Source: Linyphia triangularis (Eukaryota; Arthropoda; Arachnida; Araneae; Linyphiidae). From it: DNA of 64,000 bases. The translations under genes and the position numbers were made by a program. Numbering within the stretch: position 1 is the first letter of the stretch; each line of letters begins with the position of its first letter. Under the pieces are notes generated by a model. It saw nothing but the letters and a program-made list of their open reading frames with translations. It did no database searches and was not told where the DNA came from. The stretch spans positions 50,794,569-50,858,568 of the forward strand of contig OZ021723.1 of the NCBI GenBank assembly GCA_963978545.1, given 5' to 3'. Positions 1 to 8,967 of the stretch are shown here, piece by piece.

Positions 1-900
1 CCGAAGAAACGCAGTCGAGGAAAACTGCAACGTTGCAACGTAGGAGCTCCTTTTGAACGGATTGCGTTTGACATCTTGGGACCACTGCCACGATCTGCTG
101 ACGGCAACATATACCTCCTTGTTGTCATGGATTATTTTACTAAGTGGCCCGAAGCGTATCCTATCCCTGATCTAGAGGCTACCACCGTTGCAGAGGTAAT
201 GGTTCAGAGCTGGATTTCCAGATTTGGAGTGCTTCTTTAGTTACATTCTGATCAAGGAAGGAATTTTACCTCTGCTGTTATGAAAGGACTTTGTGATCTA
301 CTTGGCATTGACAAAACACAGACGAAGCTTTTACACCCACAGTCGGATGGCATGGTGGAGAGGCTTAACAGAACCATCCTCAATAACCTCTCACTGATGT
401 TTTCGAGAAACCAACAAGACTGGAATCAGAAGTTACCTTTGTTTCTTCTGAGCTATCGCAGCGCTGTCCACGAGACTACAGGCTATTCCCCATCCCGGAT
501 GCTCTTCGGTCGTAACCTTCGTCTGCCTTGAGATCTGTTGTTTGGCCGCCCTCCGGATGCGCCTTCATCGTCAGAGGAGTACGACGAGGATCTTTAGGCA
601 CTGTTTGAAGATGGGCACAATTTTGCCTGAGAGCGAATCTACTTGGCAATGGATAAGATGAAGACCATATACGACACGAAGGCTACAGGACATCAATTCC
701 ACGAAGGTGACAAGGTTTGGTTCTGGAACCCGAAATGACAAAAAGGACTTTCTCCCAAACTTCAGTCTCACTGGGATGGTCCCTACTCAGTCCTCAACCG
801 GCTGAATGATGTCATGGTCCGAATCCGTAAGTCTTCCAATTCTAAACCTAGAGTCGTTCATTACGACAGGTTAGCCCCCTACTATGGCCATAGTTTGTAA
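1..900 (+). pseudogene. Decayed Ty3/gypsy integrase (pol 3' end)
   Basis: One frame from base 1 reads as the integrase core and C-terminal region of a Ty3/gypsy retrotransposon. The D,D35E triad is visible: Asp in AFDILGPL, Asp in HSDQGRNF, then Glu in DGMVERLNR exactly 35 residues later. The C-terminal GPY-type region follows (DGPYSVLNRLNDVMVRI, then RLAPYY). Five in-frame stops interrupt it at 238, 529, 595, 628 and 736; the natural stop is at 898. It is clearly homologous to the integrase of the element at 3659-8963 (shared LQR-NVGAPFERIA and HPQSDGMVER) but differs at many positions, so it is an older or separate lineage. Its upstream part lies outside the window. Confidence 0.9.
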
Positions 901-1107
901 TTCCCGTAATGTATAAAGTGTAAATAGTTATTAAGACCATGGTCACATGTGTATATAAATTTTTAAGTTTATTGTTTGTTTATTTATTCAGTAATGTTTC
1001 TGTCTTTCTGTATACAAATTAGTAAGTTTAATAAGTTTTATAGTTTAGTAATGAACTCAGAGTGTCTTTTATTGCTTTGAAAGTAAGCCTTCCTTTCCTG
1101 GTACTGT

Positions 1108-1329
1108 ACTGCCCGGGACGTGCAGTCCTTGGGAGGGTTGCAATGTTAAGAATTTCTGTATATTTGTAAATATTTCGTGGCATTAATTATGTAAAAAGAT
1201 AAATTTATGTACATTTCGCATAAGGCAGTGCAAGGGTTTGCTTTTCTGCAATGTGTGCCTTAATGCTTGATAATGAGTTTTACAGAGATAACGCTGGAAA
1301 GCGAGTTTTACAAGGAGCAGGGCATTTAA
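1108..1329 (+). repeat. Pre-LTR block and probable 3' LTR of the old gypsy element
   Basis: Bases 1108-1126 are identical over 19 nt to 8462-8480, the segment just before the 3' LTR of the intact element. A purine-rich stretch follows. The LTR then appears to begin at 1144 with TGTTAAGAATTTCTGTATAT, which resembles the TGTTGCACAAATTGTCTGTA start of the intact LTR. A possible end is the ...TTTAACA at about 1329, giving a TGTT...AACA unit of about 186 bp. The end is uncertain because no second LTR lies in the window. Confidence 0.55.
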
Positions 1330-1700
1330 CATTATGGTAATGGCAATCTCGCCAAATTAGCGAGATAGAGCCAAGTTGGCGATGATTTTGGCGACTAATT
1401 TTTTTCGCCAAATTTGCATGTCGAAGGTGCCGGGTTCGAATCCCGGGTTAGGCATGGATGTTAGTTTTGGTTCGAAATCCACGTTAAGTTGTAGGTCCCT
1501 GCTAGATTAGCTGTCATTGCGTATAAAAATAGGTAGCTGAGTGTACAAACCAACCAGCCCGATTAGATGACGGTAAGTGGGTTGATTAGCCTTCCTCAGA
1601 TTTACCTGACACAAACACACATATAAAACCAACTAAAATTTAAGTTAAAAATTTTTAAAAAGAAAAGGGGAAAAAAAAGAAAAAAAAAAAAGGAAATAAA
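1330..1700 (+). mobile_element. tRNA-like SINE candidate
   Basis: Bases 1430-1446 form a perfect tRNA T-arm: a 5-bp stem CCGGG/CCCGG closing the 7-nt loop TTCGAAT. This includes the pol III B box GGTTCGAATCC (1433-1443). No full cloverleaf could be folded around it, so it is not an ordinary tRNA gene. It is followed by a non-tRNA body and an A-rich tail at about 1650-1700, the usual order of a tRNA-derived SINE. The upstream A box is not convincing. A degenerate tRNA is the alternative. Confidence 0.4.
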
Positions 1701-2557
1701 CTTTCAGAAACAACTGCAAAACATGTAATAATAATAACTACCCATAAACCTGTGTAAAGCTGGTGTCTTCCGGGAGGACTTTAAAAAAAAATGTCCTAGT
1801 TTTCAGTCTGTAAAGTTAGAAGACTTCCATTGCCACTAACAACTAACACAACACTGTCTGTTACTATCACTGCCAAGTCTTCTCATTTTAATGAGACTTC
1901 AAGAGCGTCGGCGAAGTTCGATCGCGGTGCCTCTTTCATGATTGCCAAGCATTCTGCCTTAAATATCTCATTTAATTATAGTAAGTTCAGATTTATAGTA
2001 ATTGTTTCTTATTCTAGGAAAAAATCTTATTTTATATACACCGAAGATTAGTAACCTAACATAGAATCATTAAAATTCAAAATTATCTGCTTATTAAACT
2101 CAAATTTCTAAACGTAAACAATTTCTTATGTATACATATAATGTGTATACATCAATAATATAAATGTGTATACATCAATAATATAAATGTGTATACATCA
2201 ATAATCAATTGTAAATATCTTTAAATCAAATGCTCGCCAAAAAGTGATAAGAAAAAAAAAAAAAAAAAAGAACACTTCAAATTTTCACTTTCATCAACAA
2301 GTTGATCTAACCACGCCCATTTCAATATTTTTTTTAATCAGTAAAGGAATAAATTTCTGGTAACCTCTGAATTAAAAAGGACAAATAAAAAGAGTTTTCA
2401 AAAATAGAATGTAAGGATTTAATGGGTTAACTTTGATTGGGAATATCTCAATAAATATTGATTTTTGTACCCTATTTCAAATTACAAATATTATTAATTT
2501 TTTATCAAAATTTTGAAAATATGTATGACGTGCGACGGTTTTTGAATACCCTGTGTA
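1701..2557. other. Intergenic, AT-rich, with a 23-bp tandem repeat
   Basis: No supported gene. A unit of about 23 bp (TGTGTATACATCAATAATAT plus AAA) is repeated nearly three times at 2141-2207. An A-run lies at 2252-2269. Short open stretches here have no recognisable product. Confidence 0.6.
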
Positions 2558-2752
2558 CAGGGAGTCGAATAAATGACTGACTCCTATCAAATTTTGAAAC
2601 TGAATAATTGAAATACGATAGTTAATAGAACTGTATTGCTAGAAAACCATTAAGTTTTGAAAAATACAGAGATTTTCCGGATAGATTTTATCCCCAAACC
2701 GTGTTTTTATTACTTAAGTTCAATATAGGTAATTCATTAATTGGTCACCCTG
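2558..2752. mobile_element. Small TA-flanked MITE candidate (195 bp)
   Basis: The segment starts CAGGGAGTCGAATAA and ends in a sequence whose reverse complement is CAGGGTGACCAATTA (11 of 15 match). It is flanked by TA on both sides (2556-2557 and 2753-2754). A CAGGG end with a TA target is typical of Tc1/mariner-type elements. The inverted repeats are weak and there is no transposase, so this is tentative. Confidence 0.35.
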
Positions 2753-2754
2753 TA

Positions 2755-3654
2755 TCTGAACATTAATTTGTATTGATTACTTTTTTTTTATTTGATTTTA
2801 TGGTTGTTGTAGCAATGTGTTCCAGTAGAGAATATTTAAAATGAAATATGATGCCAAATAAGTTGTTAGGATACCAATAATGAGCTTTACATATCTCAGC
2901 ATTTGAATTAATGATGGATTTAGAAACGAGGTCAAATAATACATGTTGTGGGGATTGAAAATAATCGAGATAAATATTCAAAACTGTTTTTCAACCCCTG
3001 AATTACAAATAATCAATGTATTACACATTTTAAATGCTATTATTTTAATGGATTTTTGTGGGAAAGAAAAGATAAATTCAATTAAGTAGTAGTATTTCCT
3101 TGTTCCTATTGTGTGGCGCTCATCAAGTAATTCATTCTTTAGCTGTTCATGACAACTCTTTTGTATGTTAGAATAAATGTAACCATTCTCGACTTTTAGC
3201 GAATCATGTCAAATTGATATTTCTGTGAATATTCATTTCTGACCTAAATTGCGGAAAAAATCAACATAAACGTCAAAAGTGGGGAAAAGTACATTTTAAG
3301 TAATTCTACTACCTGTTTTTATACACGATTCACATTAATTTGTTAGTATAAATAGTTCATTTTCATATCCTCTTTATATTGATATAAAAAATATTGAAAA
3401 TTTATAAAGCAATACATTTTTCTGGAAAGGGAATAATAATAATACACCACAAAAAATATCAAAAGTAACTCAGTTAAAAATATCCACCCCCCCCCCTCCT
3501 ACTAAACTATTTTTTTTTAACTTCTGCTCAGTCACTTTAATATGAACATGGGCCATTACATTAAAATATACATTTGTTATGGACCACCACTCTAAGCTCC
3601 CCCCCCCCCCCCTTCTTAACTGATTGATAGACAATCTTTAAAAATATTTATTTC
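2755..3654. other. Intergenic, nothing recognised
   Basis: AT-rich, no credible reading frame or splice-bounded exon seen. Two poly-C runs (about 3487-3499 and 3600-3612) are the only notable features. Confidence 0.6.
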
Positions 3655-3658
3655 ATAT

Positions 3659-4124
3659 TGTTGCACAAATTGTCTGTATATATTGTAAATAATGACGTAT
3701 TATTTCAAAATCCTATTGTAATTTATTTTTATCTTATTTTATTTATTAATTAATAGGGATTATACAAGTTAGAAAAAGGTGGCAACACCTAAAGCAATCG
3801 AGAAGTTTCGAGATATTTCGTTTCCGATTAATTGACTGGAAATTTCGAGAATGTCTCACGCGCTTGTATATAAAAGACTGGAGAACGGGAAGGTTTTCAG
3901 ATTGACTTCGGAGTTCGTTGAAAGCTGATCGCTTTGTTTACCTATTGGAGTGAGCTTGTATAATCGCTGAATTCGAAGTTATTTTTGTTGAAGCTTGTGT
4001 TGAAGCTCGAGAGTAATTAAACTGTTGCCTGTGAATAAATTTTGTGAGTTTTCTGAAGAGAGAATAAATATTTTTAAACCGTGAAAACTGTGCCATCATT
4101 GCCTCAGTGGAAAAATTCATAACA
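3659..4124 (+). repeat. 5' LTR of the gypsy element
   Basis: 466 bp, TGTTGCAC...CATAACA, matching 8498-8963 with seven substitutions and no indels noticed. TATATAAAAG at 3867-3876 is a good TATA box, so transcription should start about 25-30 bp downstream. AATAAA occurs at 4034-4039 and 4063-4068. This gives a plausible U3-R-U5 layout. Confidence 0.95.
3867..3876 (+). promoter_or_regulatory. TATA box of the 5' LTR
   Basis: TATATAAAAG in the LTR, about 280 bp upstream of the gag start. The same sequence is kept in the 3' LTR. Confidence 0.75.
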
Positions 4125-4125
4125 G

Positions 4126-4143
4126 TGGTGTCAGAAGTGGGAT
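4126..4143 (+). promoter_or_regulatory. Primer binding site, tRNA-Leu type
   Basis: TGGTGTCAGAAGTGGGAT lies one base after the 5' LTR. It is complementary to the CCA-bearing 3' end of animal tRNA-Leu(CAA), as I recall that sequence. Its place directly after the LTR is where minus-strand priming occurs. Confidence 0.8.
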
Positions 4144-4156
4144 ATTGTAATTTTGA

Positions 4157-5539
4157 ATGCCGACAACTAGAGGAATGATGGAAGACCAAATGAAGCAGTT
4201 GATGGAAATGATTGCTGGAATGAAGGCCCAACAGGAAACCACCGCCGCCGAAATAAAAGCCAGCCAAGAGTCCACCGCCGCCGAAATAAAAGCCGGACAA
4301 GCCCGCCAAGAAACGACTAACGCCGAACTCGCAGCCGAAATGAAAGCCGAAATAAAAGCCGGACAAGCCCGTCAAGAAACGACTAACGCCGAACTTGCCG
4401 CCGCAATCGCCGCCAGCCAAGAAGCAACATCGTCGGACATTAAATCTTTAGCCGCCAAGTGTGAAACAACATCTGCAGCAGTGAATGAAATCAAAGAAGA
4501 AATGAAGATAGAGCTAGCCTCAATGGTGGAATCAACCATAATAGAAACTACCTCAAATGTTCTGCAATCCGTGAAAGAAGAAGTGTTCAATGCAGTAAGG
4601 AAGGAAGTTGATGAAAAGTTTGAGGAGTTTAACGGCAAAGTGAACAACTTAGGAGACAAAGTTTCCACCTTGAAGGAGGAGCAGACAAAGTTTCATGACG
4701 CTGTAGAAGAAAGACTACGGAAAATGGAAGCTCGCGAAGCTGTAACCTTTGCAACGCCTAATTGGGATAATGTTTCCACTCCATTCATTGCACCACGTTC
4801 CAACATCAAAGTGGCAACTTTTGATGGGAGGTCGTCTTGGCGCGTTTATCAAACGCAGTTTGAAATGATTGCTTCTGCAAATGGATGGGACGATACTTCG
4901 AAAGCATTCCATCTCGCGGCATCTCTTCGAGGTGAAGCTGCTGACATTTTACAGACGCTACCTGAAGAGAAGCGGGGAGAATTCGTGGCGCTGACAAGTG
5001 CGTTGGAGTTAAGGTTTGGGGAGCAGCATCTAAAGGATTACAACAGACTGCAATTGAAAGTGAGACAGCAGAAGGCCAATGAAACTCTTCAAGAATTGGC
5101 ATCGGATATAGAAAGACTGTCGCTCATCGCTTTCCCAGACTGTCCCTCGGACGTACGAGATAACATGTCTCTTCAGTATTTCGTGGATGCCATCAAAGAT
5201 CCCGACATACAGCAAGCTACCAGGATGTCAGACAGCAAAGATCTGAAGTCCACCCTCGTCTATGCCATGAGAGTAGAAGCCGCACAGCAAGCTTCTAGAA
5301 AAGATCGGCGTTTCGTACGTGGAACATTGGCAGACGATTCCTCTGAACTTTTCACGAAGAAGTTTCAAGAACTGGAAAACAAGATGGAGCGAATTATGAG
5401 AAATATTCCTGGCTCAAGGGATCGAAAAACTAGAGTGGTTTGTTGGCTCTGCAACCAGGAAGGACATTTCAGACGTGATTGCCCTGAATTGGACAGGAGA
5501 GGGGACAGACCCTCGTCCGAACCTCAGCATTTAAACTAA
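4157..5539 (+). CDS. gag: Gag polyprotein of the gypsy element
   Basis: 460 aa from an ATG 32 bp after the LTR. The N-terminal ~110 residues are Ala/Glu/Lys-rich and repetitive (ETT-AE-KA and GQARQETTNAELAA units, the latter twice), predicting a long coiled coil. The middle (about residues 215-380) has the look of a retroviral-type capsid domain. Near the C-terminus is a CCHC zinc knuckle, CWLCNQEGHFRRDC, at 5441-5482, which binds the RNA genome. The stop TAA at 5537 directly follows a -1 slippery heptamer, so a fraction of ribosomes should continue into pol. The frame is intact. Confidence 0.9.
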   Translation: MPTTRGMMEDQMKQLMEMIAGMKAQQETTAAEIKASQESTAAEIKAGQARQETTNAELAAEMKAEIKAGQARQETTNAELAAAIAASQEATSSDIKSLAAKCETTSAAVNEIKEEMKIELASMVESTIIETTSNVLQSVKEEVFNAVRKEVDEKFEEFNGKVNNLGDKVSTLKEEQTKFHDAVEERLRKMEAREAVTFATPNWDNVSTPFIAPRSNIKVATFDGRSSWRVYQTQFEMIASANGWDDTSKAFHLAASLRGEAADILQTLPEEKRGEFVALTSALELRFGEQHLKDYNRLQLKVRQQKANETLQELASDIERLSLIAFPDCPSDVRDNMSLQYFVDAIKDPDIQQATRMSDSKDLKSTLVYAMRVEAAQQASRKDRRFVRGTLADDSSELFTKKFQELENKMERIMRNIPGSRDRKTRVVCWLCNQEGHFRRDCPELDRRGDRPSSEPQHLN

Positions 5540-5580
5540 AGAGCGGCTATCTCGCGAGGCGGAGGTCGCCGTGTAGAGCA
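5530..5580 (+). promoter_or_regulatory. -1 programmed ribosomal frameshift site, gag/pol
   Basis: TTTAAAC at 5530-5536 is in the required phase (T TTA AAC in the gag frame) and is followed at once by the gag stop TAA. A -1 slip gives TTT AAA CTA AAG and enters the pol frame, which stays open through the protease. A GC-rich stretch follows; the hairpin GGCG-GAGGT-CGCC and flanking complementary bases could act as the stimulatory structure. The heptamer is the best known -1 type (X XXY YYZ). Its use here is inferred from position and phase. Confidence 0.85.
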
Positions 5581-7638
5581 GGTGGTGCCCCACTCAGCCT
5601 CTATCACATCTCATCCCTTCAAGGAGGAAACCATGGTTTATTCGTGGAGGGCAAGATCAATGGAACTCCCTGTCGTCTAATAGTTGACTCAGGGGCAAAT
5701 GTAACCATCTTAAGGACGGATGTAGCCCGGCGCCTGGACAGCCAACCTCTTTACACGGCGCCTTCAGTTTCACTACAGACTGTGACTGGTGACAAAATTT
5801 CTGTGCATGGGAAATTAAATGTCAACATCTCTTTTGGATTTCACACCTACACTCACACCGTTTACGTCGCTGAAATTATTGACCCATGTATTCTTGGATT
5901 GGACTTTTTAAAGAGAAATGGAATTACTTGGAATTTCGAGAAAGGCGAGCTTCAAACGGGGAAAGAAGAAGTTCCATTGTTCGGTTTGGACTCGGAAGAG
6001 CCGTGTGCATATCGAATAGTAGCTCTTGAAGACATCACCATCCCCTCCATGACAGATTTGGTTGTAAAAGGTTCAACAGAGCTCCCGAAGGCCTTCCGAT
6101 TTGGAGTAACGGACTTCCCATCATCGAATAGCGTCCCGAAAGGAGTGGTAGTAGGAGCGACGCTTGTGGATCTCTCTCAAGAGGTGGTGCATGTGAGAAT
6201 GGCCAACATCGGTGATTCTAAGAGAGTTATCAAGAAAGGAGAAGAAATTGCCACTTGCACACCTGTTACAAGCATCGAACGAGGATCGAAGGAGCTTCCG
6301 ACAGCACCACCCGCGGATTTAGTGGACCAGCTTCTCGAAGACTCTCGGTTGGAAAGAAGGCAAGAGAAGATTGTCGGAAACCTTATAAAAGAATTTCAAG
6401 ACATTTTCTCCATGTCATCGAAAGATGTAGGAAGAACAGAGCTTACTCAACATCGAATCGATACTGGGACCCATTTACCTATTAAACAACATCCTCGAAG
6501 ACTTCCTTTCGCAAAACAAGACGAGGTCGGGAAACTGTTACAGGAAATGGAAGATAATAGAGTTATCGAATCCTCCTCAAGTCCATGGGCCTCTCCAATC
6601 GTACTCGTTCGAAAGAAGGATGGTTCCACCAGGTTTTGTGTGGATTACCGGAAACTGAACGAAATTACGAAAAAGGACAGCTACCCTCTGCCAAGAATCG
6701 ATGACACTTTGGACACTCCATCGGGGAACCAGTGGTTTTCGACTTTGGATTTGAAGAGTGGATACTGGCAAGTGGAGATACATCCCGACGATCGTGAGAA
6801 GACTGCCTTCACTACCGGCCAAGGATTATGGCAGTTTCAAGTTATGCCGTTTGGCTTGTGTAATGCACCGGCTACGTTCGAGCGACTAATGGAGACTGTG
6901 CTTAGAGGACTTTCCTACGAGACCTGTCTGGTATATTTGGACGATATCATTATCACCGAGCGGAGTTTTGATCAACACTTGCAAAATGTGAAGAACGTGT
7001 TCTTGAAGCTTAGGGAAGCCCACTTGAAACTTAGCCCATCAAAATGTAAGCTCTTTAGGCGGAAAGTCAGTTATCTCGGACACATCATCTCATCCGATGG
7101 AGTAAGCACAGATCCAGCCAAGATCCATGCTGTGCAAATTTGGTCTCGACCGCAAGACGTTCATCAATTGCGAAGCTTCCTAGGCCTGTGCACGTATTAC
7201 CGTAAATTCGTGAAAGGTTTCTCCAAGATCGCCAGACCCTTGCATCGACTAACAGAGAGCAAGCAGAAGTTCCTATGGACTGCCGACTGTGACGACTCCT
7301 TCAATCAACTGAAGAACGCTTTAACATCCGCGCCTGTTTTGGCTTTTCCCGATGTTAACAAGGACTTTATTTTGGATACAGATGCCAGCAATGAGGGAGT
7401 GGGCGCCGTTCTTTCCCAGGAAATTGAAGGACAGGAGAAAGTCATCGCTTATTTTAGTAAGAGCCTGTCAAGATCCGAGCGGAACTACTGCGTCACAAGA
7501 AAGGAGTTACTGGCAATAGTAAAAGCCGCGGAAAGGACCGAAGACCCGAACTCGTGGAAAGTTGCAACGTTACAACGTAGGAGCACCATTCGAAAGAATT
7601 GCTCTGGACGTCTTAGGCCCCCTACCTTACACAACTAA
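5530..7638 (+). CDS. pol: Pol of the gypsy element: protease, reverse transcriptase, partial RNase H
   Basis: Read from the -1 frameshift site; no ATG is needed. The aspartic protease has LIVDSGANVTIL (DSG at 5686-5694). The reverse transcriptase has LDLKSGYWQVEIHPDD, MPFGLCNAPATFERLM and the catalytic YLDD at 6934-6945. The connection has LRSFLGLCTYYRKF. RNase H begins normally with DTDASNEGVGAVLSQ and RKELLAIVKAAE, giving its first Asp and Glu. Family similarity stops at about 7533; the last ~34 codons read integrase DNA in the wrong frame until a stop at 7636. Missing are the rest of RNase H and the HHCC zinc finger of integrase. Confidence 0.9.
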   Translation, partial: FKLKSGYLARRRSPCRAGGAPLSLYHISSLQGGNHGLFVEGKINGTPCRLIVDSGANVTILRTDVARRLDSQPLYTAPSVSLQTVTGDKISVHGKLNVNISFGFHTYTHTVYVAEIIDPCILGLDFLKRNGITWNFEKGELQTGKEEVPLFGLDSEEPCAYRIVALEDITIPSMTDLVVKGSTELPKAFRFGVTDFPSSNSVPKGVVVGATLVDLSQEVVHVRMANIGDSKRVIKKGEEIATCTPVTSIERGSKELPTAPPADLVDQLLEDSRLERRQEKIVGNLIKEFQDIFSMSSKDVGRTELTQHRIDTGTHLPIKQHPRRLPFAKQDEVGKLLQEMEDNRVIESSSSPWASPIVLVRKKDGSTRFCVDYRKLNEITKKDSYPLPRIDDTLDTPSGNQWFSTLDLKSGYWQVEIHPDDREKTAFTTGQGLWQFQVMPFGLCNAPATFERLMETVLRGLSYETCLVYLDDIIITERSFDQHLQNVKNVFLKLREAHLKLSPSKCKLFRRKVSYLGHIISSDGVSTDPAKIHAVQIWSRPQDVHQLRSFLGLCTYYRKFVKGFSKIARPLHRLTESKQKFLWTADCDDSFNQLKNALTSAPVLAFPDVNKDFILDTDASNEGVGAVLSQEIEGQEKVIAYFSKSLSRSERNYCVTRKELLAIVKAAERTEDPNSWKVATLQRRSTIRKNCSGRLRPPTLHN

Positions 7639-8437
7639 TGGCAACAAATACATCCTAGTTGTCATGGACTACTTTAGCAAGTGGCCAGAAGCATACGCGA
7701 TTCCGGAGCAGGAAGCCACAACCGTAGCAGAAGTTCTCGTACAGAACTGGATCTCCCGATTTGGCGTACCCCTGCTGATACATTCTGACCAGGGGACGAA
7801 CTTTAACTCTGCTGTCTTCACTGGGCTGTGTGACTTGCTCGACATGGAAAAGACTCGTACAACTCCCCTGCACCCACAATCCGATGGAATGGTCGAACGC
7901 TTTAATAGAACAATTCTGAATCATCTCTCCTTGTTTGTTTCCAAGAACCAGCAAGATTGGGATCAGAAACTTCCACTGTTCCTTTTGGCCTACAGAAGTG
8001 CTACTCACGAGACCACCGGCTATACACCATCTCAAATGATTTTTGGAAGAGACCTTAGACTACCCTGCGATCTCCTCTTTGGACGACCACCGGACACTCC
8101 TTCCTCGCCTGTCCAGTATCTAGATGATCTCCAGGCACGTTTGGAAGCCGTACATCGGTTCGCCAGAGAAAGAATCAACATCATGACGGAGCGCATGAAG
8201 GTCCGCTACGATGCCAAGGCCACGGAACGTTCATTCCAGGAAGGGGACAAGGTGTGGTTATGGAATCCTAAACGTCGGAAAGGACTCTCCCCTAAGCTCC
8301 AGACGAACTGGGAAGGGCCGTATGGGGTCCTTAAGAAGATCAACGACGTCGTGGTAAGGATTCAACGGACACCCTCCTGTAAACCTAGAGTTGTACATAA
8401 CAATAGACTAGCCCCATATTATAGTAGAAGTGATTGA
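7532..8437 (+). CDS. Integrase core and C-terminal domain (frame-shifted from pol by deletion)
   Basis: About 300 codons, +1 relative to pol. The frame is open from at least 7532 (KGPKTRTRGKLQ, as in the copy at 1-900). The catalytic D,D35E triad is complete: ALDVLGPLP, IHSDQGTNF, DGMVERFNR with 35 residues between the second Asp and Glu. A GPY/F-type module follows (EGPYGVLKKINDVVVRI, then RLAPYY). There is no proper start codon and the N-terminal zinc-binding domain is lost. It is therefore probably not translated as a working enzyme in this copy, although its own reading frame has no stops. Confidence 0.85.
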   Translation, partial: KGPKTRTRGKLQRYNVGAPFERIALDVLGPLPYTTNGNKYILVVMDYFSKWPEAYAIPEQEATTVAEVLVQNWISRFGVPLLIHSDQGTNFNSAVFTGLCDLLDMEKTRTTPLHPQSDGMVERFNRTILNHLSLFVSKNQQDWDQKLPLFLLAYRSATHETTGYTPSQMIFGRDLRLPCDLLFGRPPDTPSSPVQYLDDLQARLEAVHRFARERINIMTERMKVRYDAKATERSFQEGDKVWLWNPKRRKGLSPKLQTNWEGPYGVLKKINDVVVRIQRTPSCKPRVVHNNRLAPYYSRSD

Positions 8438-8484
8438 ATTGCCTTTCCTCTTAAGGACTTCACTGCCCGGGACGTGCAGTCTTT

Positions 8485-8497
8485 AAGAAGGGGGAAA
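8485..8497 (+). promoter_or_regulatory. Polypurine tract
   Basis: AAGAAGGGGGAAA directly before the 3' LTR, the usual primer for plus-strand synthesis in LTR elements. Confidence 0.85.
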
Positions 8498-8963
8498 TGT
8501 TGCACAAATTGTCTGTATATATTGTAAATAGTGACGTATTATTTCAAAATTCTATTGTAATTTATTTTTATCTTATTTTATTTATTAATTAATAGGGATT
8601 ATACAAGTTAGAAAAAGGTGGCAACACCTAAAGCAATCGAGAAGTTTCGAGATATTTCGTTTCCGATTAATTGGCTGGAAATTTCGAGAATGTCTCACGC
8701 GCTTGTATATAAAAGACTGGAGAACGGGAAAGTTTTCAGATTGACTTCGGAGTTCGTTGAAAGCTGATCGCTTTGTTTACCTACTGGAGTGAGCTTGTAT
8801 AATCGCTGTATTCGAAGTTATTTTTGCTGAAGCTTGTGTTGAAGCTCGAGAGTAATTAAACTGTTGCCTGTGAATAAATTTTGTGAGTTTTCTGAAGAGA
8901 GAATAAATATTTTTAAACCGTGAAAACTGTGCCATCATTGCCTCAGTGGAAAAATTCATAACA
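8498..8963 (+). repeat. 3' LTR of the gypsy element
   Basis: 466 bp, same ends as the 5' LTR, followed by the target duplication ATAT (8964-8967). Confidence 0.95.
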
Positions 8964-8967
8964 ATAT

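Larger units (their letters stand above)
3659..8963 (+). mobile_element. Ty3/gypsy LTR retrotransposon, near-complete, internally deleted
   Basis: A 5305-bp element bounded by two 466-bp LTRs (TGTT...AACA). It is flanked by the 4-bp target duplication ATAT at 3655-3658 and 8964-8967. In order it holds: 5' LTR, tRNA-Leu type primer site, gag, -1 frameshift site, protease, reverse transcriptase, partial RNase H, integrase core and C-terminus, polypurine tract and 3' LTR. Protease-RT-RNase H-integrase is the Ty3/gypsy order. No env-like frame follows integrase. By eye the LTRs differ at 7 of 466 sites, so the insertion is fairly recent. A deletion with frameshift near 7531-7537 means this copy cannot make a complete Pol and is probably non-autonomous. 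Confidence 0.95.

Noticed and set aside
1430..1446. tRNA gene
   Set aside because: Only the T-arm folds; no acceptor, D or anticodon arm could be paired around it.
1830..2051. 73-codon open frame crossing a GTAAGT at about 1981
   Set aside because: Ser/Thr-rich composition without recognisable features, no good acceptor-donor pair giving a consistent exon.
2755..3654. CRISPR-like or operon structure anywhere in the window
   Set aside because: Tandem units here have no spacer pattern, and genes are intron-split eukaryotic genes.
3938..4420. 160-codon Gly/Phe-rich open frame on the minus strand over the 5' LTR and gag
   Set aside because: It is the antisense shadow of the repetitive Ala/Lys-rich gag sequence; no promoter or homology.
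3659..8963. Env-bearing errantivirus
   Set aside because: The integrase frame ends about 60 bp before the 3' LTR, leaving no room for a third gene.
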